From NCBI GenBank assembly GCA_030632175.1, contig DAOVVG010000113.1, positions 1 to 7,453 of the forward strand: a stretch of 7,453 bases of DNA. Direction: 5' to 3'. Both the position numbers and the translations under genes were made by a program. Numbering within the stretch: the first letter of the stretch is position 1; every line of letters starts with the position of its first letter. This stretch comes from Gammaproteobacteria bacterium (lineage in GTDB: Bacteria; Pseudomonadota; Gammaproteobacteria; UBA9214). Positions 1-6,069 of this stretch are shown here, piece after piece. The notes beneath the pieces were generated by a model. It had not been told where the DNA came from. It made no database searches and worked only from the letters and a program-made list of their open reading frames with translations.

Positions 1-75
1 ATTATTTCAGAAGCAAATCACACTGCAACTGACAAATTACGCAAGCAGCTGAATGGTATTATTACTGCCGACTAG
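1..75 (+). CDS. Possible 3' end of a convergent gene (partial, unknown product)
   Basis: Frame 1 of the plus strand is open from the window edge to a TAG at 73-75, giving 24 codons that end in ...KLRKQLNGIITAD. The other two plus-strand frames hit stops earlier. The residues are of mixed, amphipathic character, compatible with a helical C-terminus. The stop interlocks with the stop of the minus-strand barrel gene in the palindrome CTAG at 72-75, so if real the two genes converge with a few bases of overlap. An open stretch this short can occur by chance and no family is recognisable. No stem-loop terminator is visible between the two. Confidence 0.35.
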   Translation: MISEANHTATDKLRKQLNGIITAD

Positions 76-815
76 AATTCATACTCGAGCAATATCCTGA
101 ACGTCTGGTCCGGGGTACTACTGTCTAGTCCGAAAATTACACCCCCCTCCCAACGAATCTGACGGGCACCACCCAGCGGCAAGCTTCCCATCACAACGGG
201 ACCCAGCCCCTTCGTGTCCTGCCCCAGATACAACTCAACGGCCGGCTCAAACTGGCGGACGTACCGGTAACGTCCCTGCAGCGCCATGGCCGTCTCAAAT
301 TCGTTATCAATATCCTCACCAAACTCGTAGATACCGTAAACATTTGCAGTTCCTGTCCAGCGCCGCCATTCACGTTCAACCAGCAACGCGGTAGCCAGTT
401 CAAAAACCTCTTCAGAATGCTCTTTCTCCAGTTCGAACAACATCCCCCAGTCTGCAAAGAACTCTCCCTGCTCTGTTACCTGCCACAAGGCTTCCAGTTC
501 ATAGGCTTCGAGTCTGAATCCCCGGTCATCATTTTTCGCACCTATCAGATAGACTTCGCCGAACCAGCGATCAGTAAATGACTGTCCGTACCCCAGGCGA
601 TAGATACGCTCGTCGCCCGAGGAGGCATCACTGTTGTTTTCAACAATGCTCCTGAACTCTATTTCACGTTCCTGCGGCTGCACATAGGGATGGTAAACCT
701 TGTCGATGGCTGTGCCGTCTGCAACCACGGCACCCTGGTAGCAGCACAACAGACAGAACAAAGACGGTCGTCCAACAGTCCTGAACAGGAAAAACATCTC
801 TTTTAAAATACTCAT
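72..815 (-). CDS. Predicted outer-membrane beta-barrel protein of an FTR1 iron locus, function unknown
   Basis: This 247-residue protein has an N-terminal signal peptide: a hydrophobic stretch around residues 17-31, with likely cleavage after VVA at 32. The mature part is rich in alternating aromatic and polar residues arranged as short amphipathic strands (for example RWFGEVYLIG, TANVYGIYEF, RYRYVRQFEPAVELYLG). It ends in EYEF, and a terminal Phe is the usual outer-membrane assembly signal. The predicted picture is a small barrel with acidic loops (DIDNEFE, EKEHSEE). Its ATG overlaps the FTR1 stop as ATGA, so translation is probably coupled. The Shine-Dalgarno before this ATG is weak; a second Met at residue 7 (codon 797-795) would still leave a complete signal peptide. 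I recognise the style from genes next to FTR1 permeases but know no tested function. A role in metal passage or sensing at the outer membrane is inference from position. Confidence 0.8.
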   Translation of the reverse strand: MSILKEMFFLFRTVGRPSLFCLLCCYQGAVVADGTAIDKVYHPYVQPQEREIEFRSIVENNSDASSGDERIYRLGYGQSFTDRWFGEVYLIGAKNDDRGFRLEAYELEALWQVTEQGEFFADWGMLFELEKEHSEEVFELATALLVEREWRRWTGTANVYGIYEFGEDIDNEFETAMALQGRYRYVRQFEPAVELYLGQDTKGLGPVVMGSLPLGGARQIRWEGGVIFGLDSSTPDQTFRILLEYEF

Positions 816-1597
816 GAGGCCTGCTCTCTGGATCTGACAGCAAACACTGCCACGATCAACAACAGCAACAAGCCTCCAAAATAAAACGACGCCTGAAGGG
901 CCGTAGGTGTCGCCTCATAACCGATAAGCGCATAAAGCAGCTGTCCGGTTACAGAACTCTCGGGCAACCAGCCGGAACTGTCCCACAATGGAAACTGTGA
1001 GGGTAACCAGTCCGCCTGGATCAGCAAAAGAACTGCCTGCGACAACATTCCGGCTGCCACCAGTGCCAACAGGCCAAGACCAGCAATCAGCGACAGTCGA
1101 TATGACAAGGCTGACACAAGGTAATAGATCAATGCACCAATACTGATACCAATACATGCGCCAATGACGGATCCTGACAGTATCGTTATGAACCGGGGTA
1201 AATCCGCTGAAAACCCGTAAAGATATACCAGTATCTCAAAACCCTCGCGGGTGACTCCAAGTGAGACCGTGGCAGCCATAACCAGCACGATCAACTTTCC
1301 GGAGAAACGTTGCTTACCCGGGTCTTGCGCTACAAGAAAGGTAAACATCAGCAACAACAGGAAAATCAGCAATTGCATTACCGCACTGGTAACCTCCTGC
1401 CCGACCCCGTCAAACCAGTCTGAAATTGCCGCCACGCCAAAACTGTACCCCACGGCACCCGCCAGACCAAACAGCAGCGACCAGCCTATCCAGCGACGGT
1501 GAATACCGAGCACGCCTGACAACGCAGACAAAACACTGATCAGCAATGAAGCCTCAAGGACTTCGCGCAACACAATGACAACAGACGTTAGCAGCAT
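812..1597 (-). CDS. FTR1-family high-affinity iron permease (FtrC/EfeU-like)
   Basis: This is a polytopic inner-membrane protein of 261 residues from the chosen start, with about seven hydrophobic segments. It carries two REXXE iron-binding motifs, REVLE at 11-15 in the first helix and REGFE at 117-121 in the fourth, which define the FTR1/EfeU oxidase-dependent iron transporter family. The C-terminal half also has the family-like stretch LLYALIGYEATPTALQ before the last helix. The open frame extends to a TTG at 1618, but that start has no ribosome site and adds seven polar residues. The ATG at 1597 is preceded by TGAGGGTG five bases upstream and begins directly with the first membrane helix, so I chose it. 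The cupredoxin gene ends 10 bases before. By analogy with Bordetella FtrABCD, iron would be handed over by a periplasmic partner. No P19/FtrA or polyferredoxin FtrD gene is present here. Confidence 0.93.
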   Translation of the reverse strand: MLLTSVVIVLREVLEASLLISVLSALSGVLGIHRRWIGWSLLFGLAGAVGYSFGVAAISDWFDGVGQEVTSAVMQLLIFLLLLMFTFLVAQDPGKQRFSGKLIVLVMAATVSLGVTREGFEILVYLYGFSADLPRFITILSGSVIGACIGISIGALIYYLVSALSYRLSLIAGLGLLALVAAGMLSQAVLLLIQADWLPSQFPLWDSSGWLPESSVTGQLLYALIGYEATPTALQASFYFGGLLLLLIVAVFAVRSREQAS

Positions 1598-1602
1598 TCC
1601 AG

Positions 1603-1610
1603 CACCCTCA
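1603..1610 (-). promoter_or_regulatory. Ribosome binding site that fixes the FTR1 start
   Basis: On the minus strand this reads TGAGGGTG, five bases before the ATG at 1597. It includes the TGA stop of the cupredoxin gene. It supports the ATG at 1597 over the in-frame TTG at 1618. The same eight bases stand before the cupredoxin start. Confidence 0.65.
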
Positions 1611-1955
1611 CTCCACAATCACCTTTCCCTGAGCAGTATCAGGATTAAACTCCCCAAAGAAGGGATACACACCGGGCAGCAACGGCCCGATAAAAATAAC
1701 TGCCTTTCGATTTCCCATGATCACTTTTTCGCGATTCAACTCGTAACTCTCGAATTCCTCGGATGTCGGGTCCTTGTTGTAGACCAGCAGTTTCACCTTT
1801 GTATTTGCAGGCACAGTCACCTCTGACGGCCAGAAAAGGTGGTCGCGAATTTCTATCTCGATAACCGGTTTGTCTGCGTGCACCGTGTTAACACTGGTGC
1901 TGCAGACAACTACCAGCACAGCCTGAAAATATATTTTTTTTGTTCTGGAAAACAT
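1608..1955 (-). CDS. Exported cupredoxin-fold protein, FtrB-like partner of the FTR1 permease
   Basis: This 115-residue protein has a clear signal peptide: basic RTKK at 4-7, a hydrophobic core AVLVVV, and cleavage after VHA at about residue 27. The mature 88 residues look like the cupredoxin-like domain that accompanies FTR1 permeases. Visible markers are EIEIRDHLFWPSEVTVPA, the conserved-looking EEFESYELNREKVI (67-79) and the closing GPLLPGVYPFFGEF. The only Cys lies in the signal peptide and the mature protein has a single His (residue 39). A classical type 1 copper site (His, Cys, His, Met) is therefore impossible, and the domain must bind metal differently or act as a docking or structural partner. 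The open frame starts at ATG 1970, inside the kinase gene, with no ribosome site. The ATG at 1955 has TGAGGGTG six bases upstream and lies one base after the kinase stop, so I prefer it. Likely role: periplasmic partner in iron delivery to FTR1. Confidence 0.85.
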   Translation of the reverse strand: MFSRTKKIYFQAVLVVVCSTSVNTVHADKPVIEIEIRDHLFWPSEVTVPANTKVKLLVYNKDPTSEEFESYELNREKVIMGNRKAVIFIGPLLPGVYPFFGEFNPDTAQGKVIVE

Positions 1956-1956
1956 C

Positions 1957-3285
1957 TCACTCACCCTCATTACCGGTAATCCCGGGAAACACTACCGATA
2001 CAGACAGTCCCGACTCAAACGATGACTTTTTTAAATGTATTGAGGCGCCATGAAGATCCGCAATGTGCCTGACTATCGCCAGTCCGAGCCCGCACCCCAC
2101 CACACCTGATTGATGCCGGTCACCGCCTGCCCGGTAAAAACGGTCAAAAATACGTTCGTAGTGTTCCTCGGGAACGCCTGGCCCGGAGTCTTCAACCTGC
2201 AACATTATGCCTGCACTGTCTGTAGCAACAGAAACACGAACATGCCCCCCTGCCGGGGTATATTTACAGGCATTATCCAGCAGATTCTTCACCAGTGTTT
2301 CCAGCGCAAACTGATCGCCTGACATAAGCGTGCGTGCACCGGTCAACTCCAGCTGTATATCCCGTTGTTCAAATCCGCTGTAAGAGGAAATAATGACCTG
2401 TTGAACAAGCTGGTACAGATCAATCTCCCTGAACCGGGCCATGTACTGGTCAGGCGCGGTACGATGCAAGGCAAGAATCTGCTCAACAAGACTGCCCATC
2501 CGGTCTACTGCCGCCTCCAGCTGGACAAGGTCATGATCTCCGGCCGGCAGGTTCTTCGACATATTGTGCAGATGGACCTTGAGCGCACTGATGGGTGTTC
2601 GTAACTCGTGCGCCGCATCAGAGGCGAAACGCCTTTCCCGTAAAAAAGACGCCTCAAGACGGGCAAGGAGATCATTGGTAGAAGTAATCACCTGCATGAG
2701 CTCAAGGGGCTGCCGGGTTTCGGGTATCGGCCTGAGATCTTCCGCACGCCTGCTGCGCAGATGCGCCGCCAGATTACGCAAGGGGGCAAGGCCATAGCCC
2801 ACGATGAGCCAGATTAGCAGGCCCGCAACCGGCAACGTCACGATGACAGGCATCACCGACTTCAGGATGATTCTTTCTGCGAGTACATTCCTGATATCAA
2901 TGCGTTCTGCCGTCACTGCCCGGCGATTCCGCGCCAGGTCGACCCAGGTATATGTACGCCAGCGGTGTCTGCCGAAATTAACATCCTGATAGCCCTCATC
3001 AAGATTTGATATTGCAGTCAGCGGTGTATTACTCGAGCGCTGGAAAATTTCGTCACCCTGCCAGACCTGAAAAGCATATTGGTCGGAGATACTGACCACC
3101 TCGACTCCGACCGAGCGACCATTCCCGGTAATCGCAAGCAAGCGTGCCTTGTCCAGCAGCTCTGAGTCGAACAGCTGCTGCACTTCCGCCATACTCGATC
3201 TGTAACCATGCAACGCAGACAGAAAGACCGTCAGGGTCATGATCGCCAACAGCATCACAACCAGAAATATCCTTATCGACCTCAC
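1957..3285 (-). CDS. Membrane sensor histidine kinase, QseC/PmrB-like
   Basis: This 442-residue kinase starts with GTG. The first membrane helix (about 6-25) is followed by a periplasmic sensor region of roughly 115 residues that opens with FDSELLDKARLL, typical of the QseC/TctE-type N-terminal domain. The second helix is at about 143-164 and a short HAMP-like linker follows. The H-box AAHELRTP carries the phospho-accepting His226. The N-box LVKNLLDNA (N334, N338), G1 DSGPG (366-370), F-box IFDRFYRAGG and G2 GCGLGLA (397-403) are all present, so the enzyme looks fully active. The GTG overlaps the regulator's TGA as GTGA, a strong sign of coupled translation of a cognate pair. The periplasmic part has no ExxE iron motif like that of Salmonella PmrB. 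The signal is unknown; iron or another envelope cue is inferred from the neighbouring FTR1 genes. Its last codons hold the ribosome site of the cupredoxin gene. Confidence 0.95.
   Translation of the reverse strand: MRSIRIFLVVMLLAIMTLTVFLSALHGYRSSMAEVQQLFDSELLDKARLLAITGNGRSVGVEVVSISDQYAFQVWQGDEIFQRSSNTPLTAISNLDEGYQDVNFGRHRWRTYTWVDLARNRRAVTAERIDIRNVLAERIILKSVMPVIVTLPVAGLLIWLIVGYGLAPLRNLAAHLRSRRAEDLRPIPETRQPLELMQVITSTNDLLARLEASFLRERRFASDAAHELRTPISALKVHLHNMSKNLPAGDHDLVQLEAAVDRMGSLVEQILALHRTAPDQYMARFREIDLYQLVQQVIISSYSGFEQRDIQLELTGARTLMSGDQFALETLVKNLLDNACKYTPAGGHVRVSVATDSAGIMLQVEDSGPGVPEEHYERIFDRFYRAGGDRHQSGVVGCGLGLAIVRHIADLHGASIHLKKSSFESGLSVSVVFPGITGNEGE
1962..1969 (-). promoter_or_regulatory. Ribosome binding site that fixes the cupredoxin start
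   Basis: This reads TGAGGGTG on the minus strand, six bases before the ATG at 1955 and within the last codons of the kinase gene. No comparable purine-rich site precedes the upstream in-frame ATG at 1970, so the shorter protein is the better call. Confidence 0.6.
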
Positions 3286-3941
3286 GGCTTGCTTACCGTG
3301 TATCCAACTCCGCGTACAGTCTTGATAAAATCCGCCCGGATTTTTTTTCTGAGGTGATGGACATGTACCTCAATTGAATTGCTGGCCAGCTCTTCTCCCC
3401 AGCCATAGAGCTTTTCCTCCAGACTCTCCCTGGAAAGAACCCTTCCCGGATTTTCCATCAGCGCCTTGAGCAGCATGTACTCACGTCGTGGAAGATCCAG
3501 CTCCTTGCCATCAACACTAACGCTGTGCGCCAGCGTATCAAGTTCAACCCGGCCATTGGAAATCCTGCCGGTCCTGACTGCACCGGTCCTGCGTTCCAGC
3601 GCCCTTAGCCTGGCCAGTAGTTCCGGCATGTCGAATGGCTTGACCAGATAATCGTCAGCACCCAGATCAAGACCGGATACCTTGTCCTCGGTGGCATCTC
3701 GTGCCGTCAGAATCAGTACGTGAGGGCCTTTGCCATCAGCGCGCAGCTGCTTGAGCACGCTGAGACCGTCCATATCAGGCAAACCGAGGTCGAGTATGAC
3801 AATTTCTGGCTGGTTCGTGATGAGCGCAGCCAGTGCGTCCTTGCCCGTTGCAACATGATTTACAGAAAAACCTTCACGCCGAAGTGCTGTACGCAACCCG
3901 TCTGCCAGCAAGACGTCATCCTCTACCAGGAGGATCTGCAT
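3282..3941 (-). CDS. OmpR/PhoB-family response regulator, QseB/PmrA-like
   Basis: This is a 219-residue DNA-binding response regulator of usual length for the family. The receiver domain (1 to about 118) has the acidic pair D8/D9, the phospho-acceptor D51 in ILDLGLPDMDG, T79 and K101 (LVKPFD), so all switch residues are in place. The C-terminal winged-helix domain (about 125-219) has the recognition-helix region SNSIEVHVHHLRKKI and the terminal hairpin TVRGVGYTV. Its sequence style is closest to the QseB/PmrA/BasR branch. Its ATG shares one base with the TGA of the dehydrogenase upstream (TGATG), which joins the regulatory half of the operon to the metabolic half. There is only a weak ribosome site, so re-initiation from the upstream gene is likely. 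It probably acts with the kinase encoded next. No obvious direct-repeat binding site is visible in the window. Confidence 0.96.
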   Translation of the reverse strand: MQILLVEDDVLLADGLRTALRREGFSVNHVATGKDALAALITNQPEIVILDLGLPDMDGLSVLKQLRADGKGPHVLILTARDATEDKVSGLDLGADDYLVKPFDMPELLARLRALERRTGAVRTGRISNGRVELDTLAHSVSVDGKELDLPRREYMLLKALMENPGRVLSRESLEEKLYGWGEELASNSIEVHVHHLRKKIRADFIKTVRGVGYTVSKP

Positions 3942-4732
3942 CAGCCAGCTTTTTCCGCATGCTTGTGCGCCTTGCGATTTTGTTTGCGTACGGCCCTGTC
4001 GACAAGCCCGGGAAAGATGGCATTAATACGTACAAAGAGAGATTCCGGAAATCCCAGATGACACTCTTTATCACCCTTGCGGATACTTTTTACTATCTGC
4101 TCTGCCACCGCATCCGGTTCATCCATGTTCATTTTCACAGCTTCTGCCATTTCATAGACTTCCTGCGAATTGATAGCCGTCCTGACCGCCCTGGGTGCTA
4201 TATAGGTGACTGCTACGCCCGTCTCTGCCAGCTCCCTTCGCAGCGCCTGCGAGAATCCTCTCAAGGCATACTTGCTGGCGGAATAGGCTGAAAACCAGGC
4301 AAATCCAATACTACCAAAGGTTGAACCAATATTAACAATCTGGCCGCTGTCTTGCTCAAGCATTGACGGTAAAACCGCCCGGGCGAGCAACATTGGCGCA
4401 AGAGTATTGATCTCTACGGTTTTCTGAATCAGTCCCGGGTCCTGCTTCGCAAACACACCAAACGGATTGATGCCCGCAGCATTGATCAATATATCGATAC
4501 CACCCAACTCTCGCAGTGCCTCATCGACAACTTTCTGCCGGTCATCTGCAACTGTAATATTTGCAGCGACCGTGTGCACGCCATCACGACCAAGTGCCTG
4601 TCGCACATCCTGCAAGGCCTGCTCATTAATATCTGTCAGGCATAACCTGGCGCCCTCGGCAGACAACAATCTGGCGATATGTGTTCCAATGCCACCGGCA
4701 GCACCGGTCAGAATAATGCGCTTACCTTTCAT
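3941..4732 (-). CDS. Classical short-chain dehydrogenase/reductase (SDR), substrate unknown
   Basis: This 263-residue protein is of usual length for a classical SDR. The nucleotide-binding glycine motif TGAAGGIG lies at 9-16. Asp34 at the end of the second strand (CLTDIN) favours NAD(H) over NADP(H). NAAG is at 84-87 and the structural Asn at 109. The catalytic set is Ser137, Tyr150 and Lys154 in YSASK. Two details depart from the common pattern: the usual Asp after strand 3 is Asn59 (AANIT), and the usual PG motif after strand 6 reads PRAVRT (180-185). The C-terminus is basic (RKQNRKAHKHAEKAG). It lies 29 bases after the TPR gene and overlaps the regulator by one base. It may oxidise or reduce an alcohol or ketone intermediate made by the ligase and oxidase genes of the same operon; that is inference. 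Fatty-acid or steroid alcohol substrates are both possible. Confidence 0.92.
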   Translation of the reverse strand: MKGKRIILTGAAGGIGTHIARLLSAEGARLCLTDINEQALQDVRQALGRDGVHTVAANITVADDRQKVVDEALRELGGIDILINAAGINPFGVFAKQDPGLIQKTVEINTLAPMLLARAVLPSMLEQDSGQIVNIGSTFGSIGFAWFSAYSASKYALRGFSQALRRELAETGVAVTYIAPRAVRTAINSQEVYEMAEAVKMNMDEPDAVAEQIVKSIRKGDKECHLGFPESLFVRINAIFPGLVDRAVRKQNRKAHKHAEKAG

Positions 4733-4761
4733 ATTCTCTGATTCCCCTGGAACAACCGGAT

Positions 4762-5403
4762 TTACATCTTCTTGCGGGCCTGTTGTAACTTCTTCTGAAT
4801 TTCTGCCTGGCGGCCCTTGTCAGCCAGAGGACGTCCGGGTCGGGGCGGTGCCAGGGCAGCCTTTTCCAAATACTTGATGGCTTCTGAATAGTTACCTTCC
4901 TCAAACTGGAAATCGCCGTAAAAATAGTTGGGGTCTATACCATCAGGATTCATTGAAAGCGCTTTTTTCAGATACACCTCCGCTTTCTCTTCATCACCAA
5001 AGCCAATAGGCCAGCCCGGTACCTGATAGTAGAGGGAGCCCAACGAGGTATATACCGAGCCATCCAGGACATCAGGATTTATTTCTTCCGCTGCCTCCAG
5101 CTGCCTGCGGGCCTCTTTTACCTTGCCGAGCGCACCAAAACCACCAGTCACGCCGGCATCCGTGCTCAAGACAATGGCAAGCCACACCTTTGACTCTGCT
5201 CGTCCCGGATTAAGTTCAGCAAGCTTCCTGGCCTCTGCAACCAGCATCTCGAAAGCCTTCTCCTGCTCACTTTCAGGTGTTTCGTAGTTGGCCCTGGCCC
5301 ATTGATGCTGGATTTTCATAATATCGTCATTAATATCAGCCAGCGATGCCGTACTGGCAAACAGCAGCGCGCAAAATACACCAAGCGTTTTAGTCTTTAT
5401 CAT
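4762..5403 (-). CDS. Exported tetratricopeptide-repeat protein with a TatT-like signature
   Basis: This 213-residue protein has a signal peptide (basic KTK, hydrophobic LGVFCALLF, cleavage after SLA at about residue 22), so it should be periplasmic. The remainder is helical and repeat-like. Units are visible around 50-66 (AFEMLVAEARKLAELNP), 94-110 (KVKEARRQLEAAEEINP), 139-153 (EKAEVYLKKALSMNP) and 160-183. Between them are the glycine-rich STDAGVTGGFGALG (80-93) and the striking VPGWPIGFGD (128-137), which resemble insert loops seen in TRAP-transporter-associated TatT-type TPR proteins. This likeness is recalled, not searched. AGAGG stands five bases before its ATG, and the oxidase stop is 12 bases upstream. 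It is the only exported member of the metabolic half, so it may be a scaffold or ligand-binding partner at the periplasmic side. Its partner is unknown. Confidence 0.82.
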   Translation of the reverse strand: MIKTKTLGVFCALLFASTASLADINDDIMKIQHQWARANYETPESEQEKAFEMLVAEARKLAELNPGRAESKVWLAIVLSTDAGVTGGFGALGKVKEARRQLEAAEEINPDVLDGSVYTSLGSLYYQVPGWPIGFGDEEKAEVYLKKALSMNPDGIDPNYFYGDFQFEEGNYSEAIKYLEKAALAPPRPGRPLADKGRQAEIQKKLQQARKKM

Positions 5404-5408
5404 AACAA

Positions 5409-5413
5409 CCTCT
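5409..5413 (-). promoter_or_regulatory. Ribosome binding site of the TPR gene
   Basis: AGAGG on the minus strand, five bases before the ATG at 5403 and within the 12-base gap after the oxidase stop codon. Confidence 0.6.
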
Positions 5414-5415
5414 TT

Positions 5416-6069
5416 CTAATCCAGTGGGAGACTTCGGAATACATCGCCATATAACCGGTACATCATGTTGGCTACATGAATGACCGCCTCTTGATCATGT
5501 TCATCATCAAGACGGTTCACCAGGGACTCATAGAATTTCATATGCTCTATATCAAGTGAACCGTGTGAACTCAGATAACTGAATGCTGCCTCTGGCAGAT
5601 CCAGGGAATGCTGGATAGTCTGTGCCGCATTGGTGGCCAGTTGAATGCTGGTACCCTCAAGCACCAGCACCATGCCAAAGAAACCAACCGGGTTTCCCCG
5701 GTTGATCGTGTCATAGGCATAGGAAACCATAAGTTCCGTTTCAGGATTCGGCTGGCCGTAACGGTGGATTTCCGGATCACCACCACAGGCCTTGATATCG
5801 TTAAGGATCCATTCCTGGTGACCGGTCTCTTCCTCGATATATTCTGCAACCGCCTCACGCAGCCATTCTTTTTCCATGGGAATGCGGCTGCCACATGCCA
5901 TCAACAGGGGCACTGTATGCTTGACGTGATGATATGCCTGCACAAGGAAAGCAACGTAGGACTCGAGTGATATTTCACCACGCGCACCACGCGCCAGTTG
6001 TTCTATACCGAGAAATGATTCACGTGACGACTGCGTTTCAGCCTGGAGATGCTCGAAAAAACTGCTCAT
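5416..6069 (-). CDS. Haem-oxygenase-like diiron oxidase (TenA/PqqC/UndA fold)
   Basis: This 217-residue, all-helical protein is likely cytoplasmic. It carries the pattern of the haem-oxygenase-like diiron oxidase superfamily (UndA, SznF, BesC, CADD). The markers are AYHHVKH (45-51) in an early helix, Glu81 and His84 in EETGHQEW (ExxH), Glu138 in LVLEGTS, and the HxxxDxxH motif in HGSLDIEH, with His169, Asp173 and His176. That is a full set of candidate iron ligands. The Cys nucleophile of true TenA thiaminases is not seen at the expected helix, and no thiamine genes are near, so thiaminase activity is unlikely. Family members use O2 for decarboxylation, N-oxygenation or C-C cleavage of amino or fatty acids. 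The start is well supported by AGAGG six bases upstream and lies 32 bases inside the ligase gene, so the two are probably translated together. Its product cannot be predicted from sequence; an acyl substrate is suggested by the ligase. Confidence 0.88.
   Translation of the reverse strand: MSSFFEHLQAETQSSRESFLGIEQLARGARGEISLESYVAFLVQAYHHVKHTVPLLMACGSRIPMEKEWLREAVAEYIEEETGHQEWILNDIKACGGDPEIHRYGQPNPETELMVSYAYDTINRGNPVGFFGMVLVLEGTSIQLATNAAQTIQHSLDLPEAAFSYLSSHGSLDIEHMKFYESLVNRLDDEHDQEAVIHVANMMYRLYGDVFRSLPLD

Noticed and set aside
1934..1941. Run of eight T on the plus strand as a terminator U-tract or slippage site
   Set aside because: It encodes the Lys-Lys of the cupredoxin signal peptide. No GC-rich hairpin precedes it and the frame is intact.
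3341..3348. A second run of eight T, considered as a frameshift or terminator signal
   Set aside because: It lies in the conserved LRKKI segment of the regulator's DNA-binding domain; the frame is intact and no stem is present.
3833..4291. Plus-strand open frame of 152 codons
   Set aside because: It lies opposite the well-supported regulator and SDR genes, has composition typical of an antisense shadow (many Cys, His and Arg) and shows no recognisable domain.
4733..4761. TPR/SDR gap as a promoter or terminator site
   Set aside because: Only 29 bases, with no -35/-10 pair and no inverted repeat. It contains at most a weak ribosome site (AGGGGA about ten bases before the SDR start).
4467..4877. 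Plus-strand open frame of 136 codons
   Set aside because: It runs antisense across the SDR N-terminus and TPR C-terminus, both of which have clear family motifs. No domain or convincing start was seen.
5571..5894. Second minus-strand open frame of 107 codons inside the oxidase gene
   Set aside because: It is an out-of-frame shadow of the oxidase, which has the metal-ligand motifs; the shadow has none.
5416..6069. Calling the gene thiaminase II (TenA) or a TenA-type transcriptional regulator
   Set aside because: The catalytic Cys of TenA is not apparent, a diiron ligand set is present, there is no DNA-binding domain and no thiamine gene or riboswitch nearby.
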